Part shown: piece after piece, positions 37,199-46,930 of the stretch
How positions within the stretch are numbered: the stretch's first letter is position 1
Layout of the letters: each line of letters starts with the position of its first letter
Translations under genes and position numbers: made by a program
Source: Mycolicibacterium porcinum
Lineage (GTDB): Bacteria > Actinomycetota > Actinomycetes > Mycobacteriales > Mycobacteriaceae
Length of the DNA: 64,000 bases
NCBI GenBank assembly: GCA_002086835.1
Contig: MVIG01000020.1
Span: forward strand, 30,794 to 94,793
Direction: 5' to 3'
Notes under the pieces: model-generated
Told to the model about the DNA's origin: nothing
Seen by the model: the letters and a program-made list of their open reading frames with translations, nothing else
Databases searched by the model: none

Positions 37199-39106
37199 CT
37201 ACTTCAGATCGCCGCCGGCGAACCGCGCCTGGCGGGCAATCTCCCCCTGCTCACCGGCGTCGTACATCTCATCGACAAGGTCGCGGAAAGACGCGAGGAT
37301 CGCCGAGCGCCGTATGGTGCCCTTGAGAGTCAACTCGCCGTCCGCGGCCGAGAGCAGCCGTGGCAAGACGCGGAACTTCTTCAATTGCAGCGGCCTTGAA
37401 AGCTCAGAATTGACTTCGTCGATCCATGTGGCAAGCGCGGCATCTCGGTCAGCCGCGGGCATCGCCCGCGCCTCCGCACTCACGCCGACCAGTACGGTCA
37501 GATACTTGCGTCCTTCACCGACGACAATCGCCTCATCAATGAGCGGACTGGCCTTGAGTCGGAGCTCGATCGGCTGAGGGCTGACGGTTTTTCCGCCGCT
37601 GGTCTTGAGGACATCTTTGATTCTGCCGATGATCCGCACTTCCCCGTCGCGGTCCATCTCTACCAGATCGCCTGTGCGATACCAGCCGTGGTCCATCGCA
37701 GCAGCCGTCGCCTCAGGGGCGTCGAGGTAACCGCTGAAGAGGCAGGGGCTGCGCAGCTGCAGCTCCCCCTCTCCAGATACGCGCGCCTTCCACCGTGGGT
37801 CGGGCATGGCCTTCCCGATTGTTCCGGGCGGCGGGAATGCGCGATCCCACTGGGCAAGAACCGATCCGCAGGTCTCTGTCGTACCGAAGAGCTCACGCAG
37901 GTCGAGTCCCCACATCTGCCACAACGCCGTTACCTCGGGGGACATGCTGCCCGAAGCAGTCCAGGCGACCCTGATGCGGTCCATGCCAACCTTTGCGCGT
38001 AGGGGAAGGAACACCCGACGGAGGCACACGTTGTACAGATAGTTGAAATACCACGGGACGTCCTGATCTCTCCAGCGCATCTCGCTTACTTTGCGAGCAA
38101 TCCGCATCGCTATCGCATACCGCAGTCGGAAGGCGGCGCCAGACTCCGAAAGCTGCTGTAACACCTCGCCGGCCAACTTCTCGTGCATTCGCGGTGGCCA
38201 CAGGACCGCTGTCGGTCGCACGCTGACGAGCGCGTCCAGACGTTGATCCATGGTGCAGTAAGTAATGACGAGGCGAGTCATGATCGGGGTGAATACGCCG
38301 ATCAATGCGGGCGCAACATGCGAGAGGCCGAGAAACGCAACGAGGTCGTGCCTGATCCTGCCGACCTCTGGGTACGACATGGCGAAGGCGAGCACCGAGT
38401 ACTGCAAGGTTCGGTGCGTGTGGATCACACCTTTCGGCGCACCGGTAGATCCCGACGTGTAGAACAGGGCCGCGGGCTGGTCGATATCGCCCGCCTCAAC
38501 CAGCGTCGCGAACAACTCGGGTTCGGTCGCCCCGCGGGATCGACCGCAATGGCGGAGTTCTCCCCAGTGCACCGCCCGCACAGAATCCGAAAAGCCCTGC
38601 GGTTTGGTGTCGAACCCGATCGTCGCACGCAGTCGTGGCAGCTCGGCCGAAACGGCGGAAACTTTCGCGACATCTGCCGCGTTCTCTGCGAAAACGACTG
38701 TGGCCTCGGAACTCTCCAGCGCCTGTTTGACTTCGGCGACCGAGCTCGTGGGGTACACGCCCACGGGGACACCGCCAAGACTGAGTATCGCCAGGGCGGC
38801 CACGACCCACTCGTGGCGAGTAGACGACACGATGGCCACCCGGTCGCCTGGCACGGCACCCAGATCATGCAAACCGAGCGCAACCTCCCGCACCTGCTCG
38901 AGATATTCGCTCCACGTGGTCGGGTGGGCTGCCCCGTTCCCCCAGCTGCAATACGCGATCACGTCGGGTTCACGCTCGGCGCGGTCGCAGAGCATCTGAG
39001 CGAAAGTTCGATTCACGGCATCGAACTCCGTCAAGGTGTCCAACACCGGCACCTCCGTACATCCCGTCGACGACGCGGTCGCTGCGGGTGTGTTCTGCCT
39101 CTTCAT
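37199..39106 (-). CDS. Long-chain-type acyl-CoA synthetase (FadD15-like)
   Basis: 635 residues; motifs FYTSGSTGAPKGVIHTHRT (P-loop, about 211-229), LFGTTETCG, YRTGDLVEMD and GRIKDVLKTSGGKTVSP (about 512-528). The length and the GGK motif fit the AMP-forming long-chain group. Close to the Liv-type importer, it probably activates the imported acid or a side-chain product; the second ligase downstream suggests two activation steps. Confidence 0.9.
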   Translation of the reverse strand: MKRQNTPAATASSTGCTEVPVLDTLTEFDAVNRTFAQMLCDRAEREPDVIAYCSWGNGAAHPTTWSEYLEQVREVALGLHDLGAVPGDRVAIVSSTRHEWVVAALAILSLGGVPVGVYPTSSVAEVKQALESSEATVVFAENAADVAKVSAVSAELPRLRATIGFDTKPQGFSDSVRAVHWGELRHCGRSRGATEPELFATLVEAGDIDQPAALFYTSGSTGAPKGVIHTHRTLQYSVLAFAMSYPEVGRIRHDLVAFLGLSHVAPALIGVFTPIMTRLVITYCTMDQRLDALVSVRPTAVLWPPRMHEKLAGEVLQQLSESGAAFRLRYAIAMRIARKVSEMRWRDQDVPWYFNYLYNVCLRRVFLPLRAKVGMDRIRVAWTASGSMSPEVTALWQMWGLDLRELFGTTETCGSVLAQWDRAFPPPGTIGKAMPDPRWKARVSGEGELQLRSPCLFSGYLDAPEATAAAMDHGWYRTGDLVEMDRDGEVRIIGRIKDVLKTSGGKTVSPQPIELRLKASPLIDEAIVVGEGRKYLTVLVGVSAEARAMPAADRDAALATWIDEVNSELSRPLQLKKFRVLPRLLSAADGELTLKGTIRRSAILASFRDLVDEMYDAGEQGEIARQARFAGGDLK

Positions 39107-39108
39107 GG

Positions 39109-40368
39109 TCAGTCCAGTTCCTCAGCCAAGTCGTAGAGTTCGGTCCCCGCGTAACGCTGCGTGACCTTCCACTTGCCATCGACCACCTGGAATACGCCGT
39201 AGTCAGGCGTCGCTGTGTTCGTCGGCGTGTAGTCGACGGGACCGGATGCTCCCTGGTAATCGATTTTCTCACCTCTGGTCAATAGCTCCAGTCCTTCATC
39301 GATCGTGTAGACCGGCTTTCCACCAGGATCTGTTACCTTGTGCAAGTTTTCGGCGATCGCGACTCCTGTCGCTTGTCCCCCCGCTGCCATCGCCAGAACG
39401 CCCGAGACGATCGCGTCGTAGGTCAGGCCCGCGGTGGGCTGTTCAGCAATCTCATTGCCTTTCTGCTCTCCGTACGCCTCGGTCAGAAGCTTGCGCATGC
39501 CCGCGATGGCCGGAGAATCAGCGGACATGGCGGACTGACCGAATGCGCCTTCGAGGTACTGAGCGCCAACCTCCTTGAGCAAGACCGGGTAAGACAGCTC
39601 GGCAATGAGGGACCATTTGCCGGGCAGACCCAATCGCGCCCACTCGCGCAAGATCGGCACAGCCGGCTCAACAGAGCCTGCGAGGAAAACGATGTCGGGC
39701 TCGGGTTCGAAGGCGCTGCGGACCTCGGGGAGATAAGAAGTTTGACCGCCGTTGAACGCGACCTTCGCCACGACCTTGCCGCCGAGCTTTGTGTAGAAGC
39801 TGTCGACCCAGTTGGACGTGCTGCGCGCGGAGTCCACGTTCTCGTACAGGATGGACACGGTCTTGAATCCTCGGTCCCACAGGTTCTTCGCCACCGTCAA
39901 ACCGTCGAAAGTGTCTGGCCCGACGGTGCGGAAGGTGTAGGGATTGGATCGGGCGTCGAATTCCACCATGCCCGCGTACGGCGATGCAATCACCACCTCG
40001 TTGCGCTCGGCCTGGTTGAGCGTCGCCATGAAGGTCGCCGATGTCGGACCGACGATAAACTGTGCGTTGTCGCTGTTGATGAGCTTGGTCACCGCACGGA
40101 CTCCGTCCTCGGCGTTGAACTTCTCATCCTCGCTCACCACTTTGAGCTTGGTTCCGTTGATGCCGCCAAGCTTGTTGACGTGCTCCACAACCGCGCGGGT
40201 CATCGAATCGACCGGGCCACCCCATACCGCGGCTTCTCCGGACAACGGTGCGGCAACACCGATGACTGCCGCCCCGTCGCCGTCGCCACAGCCCATCAGG
40301 GCTGCCCCGGAAGCAACGACGACGGCCATCACCGATAGCTTGCGCGCCGTAATCCCGACTGTGTCCAT
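39109..40368 (-). CDS. Liv-type ABC transporter substrate-binding lipoprotein
   Basis: 419 residues: signal peptide with lipobox LMGC (Cys about 27), then a type I periplasmic-binding fold beginning IGVAAPLSGEAAVWG. The ligand is unknown; Liv-type binding proteins near acyl-CoA ligases often bind aromatic or branched acids or amides. It follows LivF by 28 bp in the run. Confidence 0.9.
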   Translation of the reverse strand: MDTVGITARKLSVMAVVVASGAALMGCGDGDGAAVIGVAAPLSGEAAVWGGPVDSMTRAVVEHVNKLGGINGTKLKVVSEDEKFNAEDGVRAVTKLINSDNAQFIVGPTSATFMATLNQAERNEVVIASPYAGMVEFDARSNPYTFRTVGPDTFDGLTVAKNLWDRGFKTVSILYENVDSARSTSNWVDSFYTKLGGKVVAKVAFNGGQTSYLPEVRSAFEPEPDIVFLAGSVEPAVPILREWARLGLPGKWSLIAELSYPVLLKEVGAQYLEGAFGQSAMSADSPAIAGMRKLLTEAYGEQKGNEIAEQPTAGLTYDAIVSGVLAMAAGGQATGVAIAENLHKVTDPGGKPVYTIDEGLELLTRGEKIDYQGASGPVDYTPTNTATPDYGVFQVVDGKWKVTQRYAGTELYDLAEELD

Positions 40369-40396
40369 ATCTCAAATCTCCTGTACCAGAACCAAT

Positions 40397-41116
40397 TCAG
40401 GCGGTCGGAATCCGGGCGCCCAAGAATATTTCGGTGAAGTTCGGGTCGGCCAGCAGCTCCGGCCCGCTCGCCTCGTGTCGGATCTGACCCGAGTCCATCA
40501 GAAACACTCGCTCGCACAAGGGGAGAATCTGCTTCGGGTGCTCCTCGATAACCCAGAGCACGCCGGTCCCCCCGCGTTCGACGCGGCAGATCTGTTCGAT
40601 GAGCGAATCGACGATCTGGGGAGCGAGACCCGTCGTGGGCTCGTCGAGGATCAACAGCTTTGGTCTCATCAGCAAGGACGAGGCAATCGCGAGCTGCTGG
40701 CGCTGACCACCCGAAAGGGTTCCCGCTCGCTGCTTGCGTCGCTCGGCAAGGATCGGAAAAGTATCGAAGGCCTCGTCGAGGCGTTCGCGCGGCAGTCCCA
40801 TCGCGCGGGTGACGACATCGAGGTTGTCTTCTACTGACAAAGCCCCAAAGACGTTGCGCAACTGCGGTGTATAGCCCAGTCCGCGGCGTGCCCGGTCACG
40901 CGCCGGCAGCTGATCGAACCTCTCCCCGTCAAGTTTGACCGTCCCACCACGTGCATCGACTACGCCGGCGATGGTCTGGACGAGTGTCGTCTTACCCGCC
41001 CCGTTCGGGCCGATGATGGCGGTGATGGACCCGTGCCCGGCAGTGAGGGTGACGCCTCGGATGATGTTGTTGCGACCATAGCCACTGGTCACATTGTCCA
41101 CCTCAAGCAGTGGCAT
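40397..41116 (-). CDS. Liv-type ABC transporter ATPase (LivF-like)
   Basis: 239 residues: Walker A GPNGAGKTT, signature LSGGQRQQLAIASSL, Walker B LLILDEPTTGL, and H-loop VIEEHP. The start at 41116 (MPLLEVDN) overlaps the LivG stop by 14 bp. It powers the importer with the LivG-like ATPase. Confidence 0.92.
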   Translation of the reverse strand: MPLLEVDNVTSGYGRNNIIRGVTLTAGHGSITAIIGPNGAGKTTLVQTIAGVVDARGGTVKLDGERFDQLPARDRARRGLGYTPQLRNVFGALSVEDNLDVVTRAMGLPRERLDEAFDTFPILAERRKQRAGTLSGGQRQQLAIASSLLMRPKLLILDEPTTGLAPQIVDSLIEQICRVERGGTGVLWVIEEHPKQILPLCERVFLMDSGQIRHEASGPELLADPNFTEIFLGARIPTA

Positions 41117-41888
41117 GGTGCGCCCCCAGATAGGTTTCGACAACGACAGGATTGCTGATGACCTGGGCCGGTGGGCCCTTCGCGATGACTCGGCCGTCGT
41201 ACATGACATACAGTGCATCGGAGATCGCGTTGATGAACGACATGTTGTGCTCGATCACCAGGACGGTCATGTTGTCTGTGGTGCACAGATCCCGCACCGT
41301 CAACGACAGCCGATGCTGATCCTCAGGGTTGAGCCCGGACGACGGCTCATCCAGCATCAGCAATGATGGCGGCTCCATGAGCAGACGTGCGATCTGGAGC
41401 AAACGTCCTTGCCCGATAGACAGATCTGCTGCGCGGGTATTCGCCAGCTCAGTCAGCGCCATGCGATCCAGCAACTCCCAGGCGCGGTCGATAAGCCCAC
41501 GTTCCCCGACTGCCACGTCGCGTGGTGACGTGAAAAGACGCCAGAGGCGCTCACCGGGCACCGAGCGGGCCGACGTCAGCAGATTCTGCAGAACTGACAT
41601 GTCGGTGAAATCGGCGGTGTTCTGGAAGGTCCGCTTGAGTCCCATCCGCGCGAGCCGATGCGTCGGCATCCCCGTGATGTCACGTCCGTGGAACATCACC
41701 GCCCCTGTGTCAGGTCGGAGGAACCCGGAGATCGCGTTGAACAACGTCGTTTTCCCGGAGCCGTTTGGTCCGATCAGGCCGGTAACCGCGCTGGGGCTGA
41801 TCTTCATCGCGACACTGTCGAGGGCCCGTAGCTGGCCGAAAGCCTTTACCAGCCCGACGACTTCGAGCGCAGAATGCGTGGCCATCAT
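41103..41888 (-). CDS. Liv-type ABC transporter ATPase (LivG-like)
   Basis: 261 residues: Walker A GPNGSGKTT, signature LSIGQGRLLQIARLL (an SIGQG variant usual in LivG), Walker B LLMLDEPSSGLNPED and H-loop VIEHNMSFI. The C-terminal tail LGAHHA is typical of LivG. ATGA overlap with LivM. Confidence 0.92.
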   Translation of the reverse strand: MMATHSALEVVGLVKAFGQLRALDSVAMKISPSAVTGLIGPNGSGKTTLFNAISGFLRPDTGAVMFHGRDITGMPTHRLARMGLKRTFQNTADFTDMSVLQNLLTSARSVPGERLWRLFTSPRDVAVGERGLIDRAWELLDRMALTELANTRAADLSIGQGRLLQIARLLMEPPSLLMLDEPSSGLNPEDQHRLSLTVRDLCTTDNMTVLVIEHNMSFINAISDALYVMYDGRVIAKGPPAQVISNPVVVETYLGAHHATA

Positions 41889-42874
41889 CGGTCTCCTGCC
41901 GTGACCGTAGCCAGCGCAGGATGGGAGATGTTTGCCGTGTCGGGTCTCGGATAGCTGGCCAATCGCGGCCGGAACAGACCCCCGGGCCAGAACAGCAGGA
42001 TCACGATCAAGACGAGGCCCTGCAGGGCATCCTGCAGGCTGGCCATCACTTCAGAGGTGAGAAAGTCCGCCTCGATATAGGTGAGCCCTTCCCGTAGGCC
42101 GAGAAGCACCACCGCACCGAGCACCGCACCCGTATTGCTGCCGATCCCCCCGATGATCAACGCGATGAAGACGGTGAAGGTGATGTTCACGTTGAAGAAG
42201 GACGGCGTCAATATCGACAGATACCAGACGTACATGACCCCAGCCAGGCCCATGAAGAACGACGCGAACACAAAGGCTTTGAGTTTGACTGTGTAGACAT
42301 TGATCCCCAGCGAGCGAGCAACCGCCTCGTTCTGGTTCACCGCAAGCAGGCTTCGGCCGTACGCCGACTGCGTCACGCGGCGGAAGACCAGGATGCTAAT
42401 TCCCAATACCGCCAACACAAGTGCCGCGACATACAGCGACTGAGCTCGTCCCGGGATGCTGTCAAGATCGGGCACCGGCGCGTCCAGGAGACCGCGCGCG
42501 CCATTGGCGATCGCCGGCTGGTTGATGAAGAGCTGACGTATCACCTCGGCCAATGCCAGGGCCACCACCGCCAGGTACTCCCCGCTGACCCTCAGCAGGC
42601 CGCATCCCACTACGAGAGCGAGAAGTGCCGCGGTCAGGCCGCCGATGACGGTGCCGGCCCACCACGGCAGGCCCAGCCCGAGAATGTAGGTGTACGAGCC
42701 GGACTGGGCCGGCATCACAGCGAGCGCGTAGGAGTACGCTCCGATTCCGAAAAACGCTGCGACACCGAAATTGACCATGCCGCCAACACCGAACTGCAGG
42801 TTCAACGCCAGGGCCGCGACGGCGTAGATGCCCATCAGGATGACCAGTCCGCCGGCAATCAGCAGAGTGCTCAC
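41885..42874 (-). CDS. Liv-type ABC transporter permease (LivM-like)
   Basis: 329 residues, about 8-10 membrane helices. The LivM signature NLQFGVGGMVNFGVAAFFGIGAY lies at about 25-47 and FVALIIGGIGS-type ALIIGGIGSNTGAVLGA near 240-256. It overlaps LivH and LivG by 4 bp on either side. Confidence 0.9.
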   Translation of the reverse strand: MSTLLIAGGLVILMGIYAVAALALNLQFGVGGMVNFGVAAFFGIGAYSYALAVMPAQSGSYTYILGLGLPWWAGTVIGGLTAALLALVVGCGLLRVSGEYLAVVALALAEVIRQLFINQPAIANGARGLLDAPVPDLDSIPGRAQSLYVAALVLAVLGISILVFRRVTQSAYGRSLLAVNQNEAVARSLGINVYTVKLKAFVFASFFMGLAGVMYVWYLSILTPSFFNVNITFTVFIALIIGGIGSNTGAVLGAVVLLGLREGLTYIEADFLTSEVMASLQDALQGLVLIVILLFWPGGLFRPRLASYPRPDTANISHPALATVTAGDR

Positions 42875-43737
42875 GCCACACGCTCCTTCGGTCCGCTGAA
42901 GAGACCCTCAGGGCGGACAAAGACGACCAGGGCGATGACGGCGAAAACCACCATCTGGGTGTATTCGGAAGGAATCGCCAAGGTGGCCAGGCTCGATGTG
43001 AGCCCGACAACGACCGCCGCGACCATCACACCGTAAATACTCCCGAGCCCACCGATGATTGCAGCGGCGGAGATGACCAGCACTTGATCCCAGCCGAGCT
43101 CGGGATAAATCCGCGCCGTGAGCGCGATCAGGGTTCCCGCCAGCGCCGCCAGCGCGCTGGCCACCGCCCAGGTGAGGTACTGCAGGTGCGAAGTGTTGAT
43201 TCCCCGAATCTGGGCAAGCGCCGGGTTGTTCGACATCGCTCGCAACGCCCTGCCGCTGTACGACCTGGCGAGCCAAAAGTGCAATGCCACGACGACCAAG
43301 GCAGCAGTGCCGATGACGGCGATCTGGTCGGCGCCTGCAACCGCGACCCCGCCGATGCTGATGGTCTTCTGCAACGGCACATTCAGCGTCTTCACACCGA
43401 ACCCGGTGAAGAGCTCGATCATCGCGTGCAGGAAGAAGGCGAGTCCCACGGACGCGATCATCGGGATGTAATGCGGGCGCTGGCGCATCGGCCAGAAGAT
43501 CATTCTCGCGCTCACCAGTCCGACCATCGTCGTGACAACGATGGCCAGGACACACGACACGATCCAGTGCAATCCGACCAACACGTTGAACCCGTATGCG
43601 CTGAACCCGCTGAGCACGATGAGCTGTGGATGCGCGATGTTGAGGAAACCCTCGACGCGGCGTAGGAGTTCGAAGCCCACCGTCGCGAGCAGCAGAACAG
43701 CGCCGCTGACCAATCCGGCGACAACGACGGTCAACAC
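42871..43737 (-). CDS. Liv-type ABC transporter permease (LivH-like)
   Basis: About 288 residues from a GTG at 43737 (an ATG at 43776 inside the upstream gene is the alternative). Signatures are LVSGAVLLLATVGFELLRRVEGFLNIAH near the N-terminus and AAAIIGGLGSIYGVMVAAVVV later. The start overlaps the end of the enoyl-CoA hydratase gene. Confidence 0.9.
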   Translation of the reverse strand: MLTVVVAGLVSGAVLLLATVGFELLRRVEGFLNIAHPQLIVLSGFSAYGFNVLVGLHWIVSCVLAIVVTTMVGLVSARMIFWPMRQRPHYIPMIASVGLAFFLHAMIELFTGFGVKTLNVPLQKTISIGGVAVAGADQIAVIGTAALVVVALHFWLARSYSGRALRAMSNNPALAQIRGINTSHLQYLTWAVASALAALAGTLIALTARIYPELGWDQVLVISAAAIIGGLGSIYGVMVAAVVVGLTSSLATLAIPSEYTQMVVFAVIALVVFVRPEGLFSGPKERVA

Positions 43738-44537
43738 GACTGTGCCTTGGCCGCGGGAGCCTTCCTGCCACTCCACCGTTGCCGCAACTCTCGTGCGGCC
43801 GGGTCGTCGAAATAATCGGCAGCGGCCTTCAGCGTGCGTTGCAGGGACGCCTCATCGCGCGCGTCGTCCGCAGCGTTGACGCTGCCCTTCAAGGCGCCAT
43901 AGAGTACCGGAGCCTTCGAGCCGGCAGCGCGCGCCGTTGCGACAGCCGCGGAGATCAGCTCCCCGGGACAGGAGACGAGTTCGTCGATGACGCCGATGTC
44001 GAGAGCGTGCTGCGCGTCGAAAAGCTCACCCGACAGGATGATCCGCCGGGTAACGCGTACACCGAGCACCCGGTTGGCTCGTTGGATCCCCTTGTCCGCC
44101 GGTAGCAGTCCATGATTGATCTCCGGAAACCCGAACCGCGCCGAGTTGACGGCCAACACGCTGTCCGAAAAGAGTGCGACCTCCATACCGCCGCCAACAC
44201 AGTGCCCATTGATCGCGCTGACCACCGGACGCGGGTAGCGATCCATCGCCACGAGTAGTGCGTGGAATTCCCGCATGCGGATCTGTATCTCGCCGGCGAG
44301 CGCACCCTCCAGCTCCTTGATGTCGCCTCCGCCGCTGAAGAACCGCTCTCCCTTGCCGGTGAGGACGATCGGTGGTGCGTCCGGCGTGGCGCGGAGCTGC
44401 TCGAACAGGCTGGCAAGATCGTGGATGAGCTGGCGGTTCATCGCATTTGCCGGTGGCCTGTCCAACGCGACCACCAGAACGCCATCGTGGTCAGCAGTAT
44501 CGAGTGTGGCGGACTGGCCGGTCGCGAGTGCGCTCAT
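43731..44537 (-). CDS. Enoyl-CoA hydratase/isomerase family protein
   Basis: 268 residues, crotonase fold. The first oxyanion segment is GERFFSGGGDIKELEG (about 63-78) and the second is NGHCVGGGMEVALFSD (about 108-123), followed by FGFPEINHGLLP. It may hydrate an enoyl-CoA or open a ring. Gene tight to the second crotonase (3 bp). Confidence 0.9.
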   Translation of the reverse strand: MSALATGQSATLDTADHDGVLVVALDRPPANAMNRQLIHDLASLFEQLRATPDAPPIVLTGKGERFFSGGGDIKELEGALAGEIQIRMREFHALLVAMDRYPRPVVSAINGHCVGGGMEVALFSDSVLAVNSARFGFPEINHGLLPADKGIQRANRVLGVRVTRRIILSGELFDAQHALDIGVIDELVSCPGELISAAVATARAAGSKAPVLYGALKGSVNAADDARDEASLQRTLKAAADYFDDPAARELRQRWSGRKAPAAKAQSC

Positions 44538-44540
44538 AGG

Positions 44541-45404
44541 TCACCTGGCTACGTTCGCAGGTTGCGGTCCCAGGACAGAGTGCCCTTCGCCGCGTGCGGA
44601 CGGGTACTCCGGCGGACGGCCTTCGCGGAAGGCCTGCCGGGCCTCGAAGTAGTCTGCACTCGCGAAGCCGATGACCTCCAGCGCCGCCGAAAGTTCGTGC
44701 TGTGGAAGGGCATTGGTGAGCCATCCGGTGTTCAGGGACCGCTTTGTCCAGCGAATCGCCTGTTGCGAGCCCTGCGCAAGTTCGTCGGCGATTTCGAGGG
44801 CGCGATCCAGCACATTCTCCCTCGGTGCGGTGAGACTCACCAAGCCGATGCGTTCGGCTTCGATGCCGGTCATACTCGCCGAAGTCAACTGGTAATACTT
44901 CGTCTTGGCCATCCCCACGAGCAACGGCCAGATGAGCGAGGAGTGGTCACCGGCAACCACACCGACACGGGTGTGACCGTCTCGAAGCAGTGCATCTTCG
45001 GCAGCGACGCTGATGTCAGCCAGAAGCGCCATCGACAATCCCCAGCCAACCGCGGGACCGTTGATCGCCGAGATGAGTGGCTTGTCCATGTTGAGGATGG
45101 CCGTGATCCGCTTGCGCTCGCCCTCCATGAGCGCCACCGCTTCGTCCAGCGTCGGCTCTGGCTGGCGTACGTCCATGCCCGTGCAGAAGCCACGGCCCGC
45201 ACCGGTGATGACGGCAACCCGCGTTTCCGGGTCTCGGTCGACGTCCACCCAGATCTCCGAAAGATGATCGAACATCGGCATCGTCAAGGCATTGAGCCGG
45301 TCGGGTCTGTTGATCGTGATGAGCAGAACACCATTGGGTCTGCGTTCGATCAGGATCTCCTCGGGGTAGCGGCTGAAGATGTCATCAGCGGCCAATTTGC
45401 TCAT
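44541..45404 (-). CDS. Enoyl-CoA hydratase/isomerase family protein
   Basis: 287 residues, crotonase fold with GAGRGFCTGMDVRQ (about 67-80) and NGPAVGWGLSMALLADI (about 114-130), then ALLRDGHTRVGVVAGD. Only distantly like its neighbour, so a different step is likely. The start overlaps the LLM stop (ATGA). Confidence 0.9.
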   Translation of the reverse strand: MSKLAADDIFSRYPEEILIERRPNGVLLITINRPDRLNALTMPMFDHLSEIWVDVDRDPETRVAVITGAGRGFCTGMDVRQPEPTLDEAVALMEGERKRITAILNMDKPLISAINGPAVGWGLSMALLADISVAAEDALLRDGHTRVGVVAGDHSSLIWPLLVGMAKTKYYQLTSASMTGIEAERIGLVSLTAPRENVLDRALEIADELAQGSQQAIRWTKRSLNTGWLTNALPQHELSAALEVIGFASADYFEARQAFREGRPPEYPSARGEGHSVLGPQPANVAR

Positions 45405-46600
45405 CGTGTCTCTCCTACCTTGACAGCACTCTTATGGGAATTCGACTGGGATTTGGACTCTTCGAACGCTTCGAGCTCCGCATAATGAGCGGGCCGGGCC
45501 GTGCGGATGTCGGCCAGAATCGCGTCAGCGGGGCGGACCACGGCCCGTGGGTTCTTGAACCTGGGGATGACGTACTTGCCGAAGAGCTCGATCGACTTCA
45601 TCAGCTCTCTGTGTGGGAGTCCATCGATTCTCATCACGATGGCGTCTGCGCCGAGGTCGGCGAATCGCTGCACTTGTGCCGCACAGTCATCCGGATCGCC
45701 CACGATGAATCCGGACGATTCCTCGAACATGTATCGCTCGTCGTTGAAGTCGACGTTCCGCACCGCACCCATGTACTGATAGTCGGCCGACAACTTGGAC
45801 AGGCGCTCATACGCGTCAGTCGAAAGAGCCACCGTCTCTTTCAGATTCCGCGCCCATGTGAGGGCTTCCTGACGGGTCTCGGCACAGTGCATTCCGCCTC
45901 CGACCGCGACGAGCTTCTGCGCTTGCAGCGGATAGGTATGCGTGGCTCCGTCGAGGGCATCGTCGTAGATGCGCAACATGCTCTCGACAAACTCGAAGCC
46001 CAGGTAGAAGCCACCGACGATAGCCCCGATGCCGAGTTCGGCGGCCTTGCGCACCGACTCGGGGCTGCCGGCTGCCATCGAGATGGGGGGATAGGGCCGT
46101 TGAATTGCCTTGGGCACCAAGCTTCGCGGCGGAATCTTGTAGTGCTCGCCAACATAGGAGAACACGTCATTGTGCAGGGCCCGGCGAATCACCTCCAGGC
46201 CTTCTATGAGCTGAGCCTTGTTCTCGCTTGGTTCAACTTCGAAAGCGCGCAGCGCAAGTGTCGTGTTCCCCCGCCCCACTCCGAGTTCCACTCGGCCGCT
46301 GGACAGGATGTCCTCGGTTGCCAGCCGTTCGGCAACGCGAAGGGCATGGTTGATGCGCGTGGGCAGGAGGGTAACCAAGTGCATGAATCGGATGCGCTTG
46401 GTCAGCGCCATCAGGTAGGGATAGATGACCTCAGGTGCGGAGGTTGTCGCCGTGCCGATCGCGACGTGCTGCTCGGACGTTCCGAACGCGTCGAACCCCA
46501 CCTCCTCCGCAAGTAGGACCTCGTCCACGAGCTCGCGGTAGCGGTGCTCATGGGTATGTCCCGGGACCGTCTCGCCTTCGCTCATGAAAATGAACCGCAT
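45401..46600 (-). CDS. LLM-class flavin-dependent monooxygenase
   Basis: 399 residues, bacterial luciferase-like TIM barrel, with signatures FDAFGTSEQH, ILSSGRVELGVGRGNT and SMAAGSPESVRKAAELGIG. It uses reduced flavin, here probably supplied by the split-barrel reductase of the same run. The ATG at 46600 (MRFIFMSEGE) is chosen by family start; the frame extends 21 codons upstream. First gene of the catabolic run, divergent from a TetR regulator. The M. tuberculosis Rv1936 cluster also starts with an LLM enzyme, as I recall. Confidence 0.9.
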   Translation of the reverse strand: MRFIFMSEGETVPGHTHEHRYRELVDEVLLAEEVGFDAFGTSEQHVAIGTATTSAPEVIYPYLMALTKRIRFMHLVTLLPTRINHALRVAERLATEDILSSGRVELGVGRGNTTLALRAFEVEPSENKAQLIEGLEVIRRALHNDVFSYVGEHYKIPPRSLVPKAIQRPYPPISMAAGSPESVRKAAELGIGAIVGGFYLGFEFVESMLRIYDDALDGATHTYPLQAQKLVAVGGGMHCAETRQEALTWARNLKETVALSTDAYERLSKLSADYQYMGAVRNVDFNDERYMFEESSGFIVGDPDDCAAQVQRFADLGADAIVMRIDGLPHRELMKSIELFGKYVIPRFKNPRAVVRPADAILADIRTARPAHYAELEAFEESKSQSNSHKSAVKVGETR

Positions 46601-46930
46601 ATTCACACCACTTTCCACTAGGTGAACGATCCTTAACGTAAGGCGCGACGCCGTGGTTGTCAACGCGCAACTTCGGTCGAGTTTGAGCGCTCCCCGCCCG
46701 GCCGACTAAACCCTTTTTAACAGGTGATATGCGTCGCTTAGGCGGTGCAGCCACGGTCCCGCCGGCCCATAGCGCTCAGTCCGCGCTGGTTACGAGATAT
46801 TAATATTCATTAATGTCGCACTGCTCAGCCGTCCGGCCAGCGGAGGTTCAGCGTGGCCGTAACCTCGTGCCCACCCCTCGACCGCTCCCGGACTCGGGGG
46901 CGCCTGGCCCCGTGGCTATCGTTGTTTGCC
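46601..46930. promoter_or_regulatory. Divergent control region of the catabolic run with two palindromes
   Basis: A 330-bp region without a gene. At 46796-46817, GATATTAAT and ATTAATGTC form a TetR-type inverted repeat (9-bp arms, one mismatch, 4-bp spacer). It is strikingly AT-rich for this genome. At 46631-46643, CCTTA-acg-TAAGG is a second palindrome just upstream of the LLM gene. The first is probably the operator of the TetR gene, the second a site for the same or another regulator. Confidence 0.65.
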
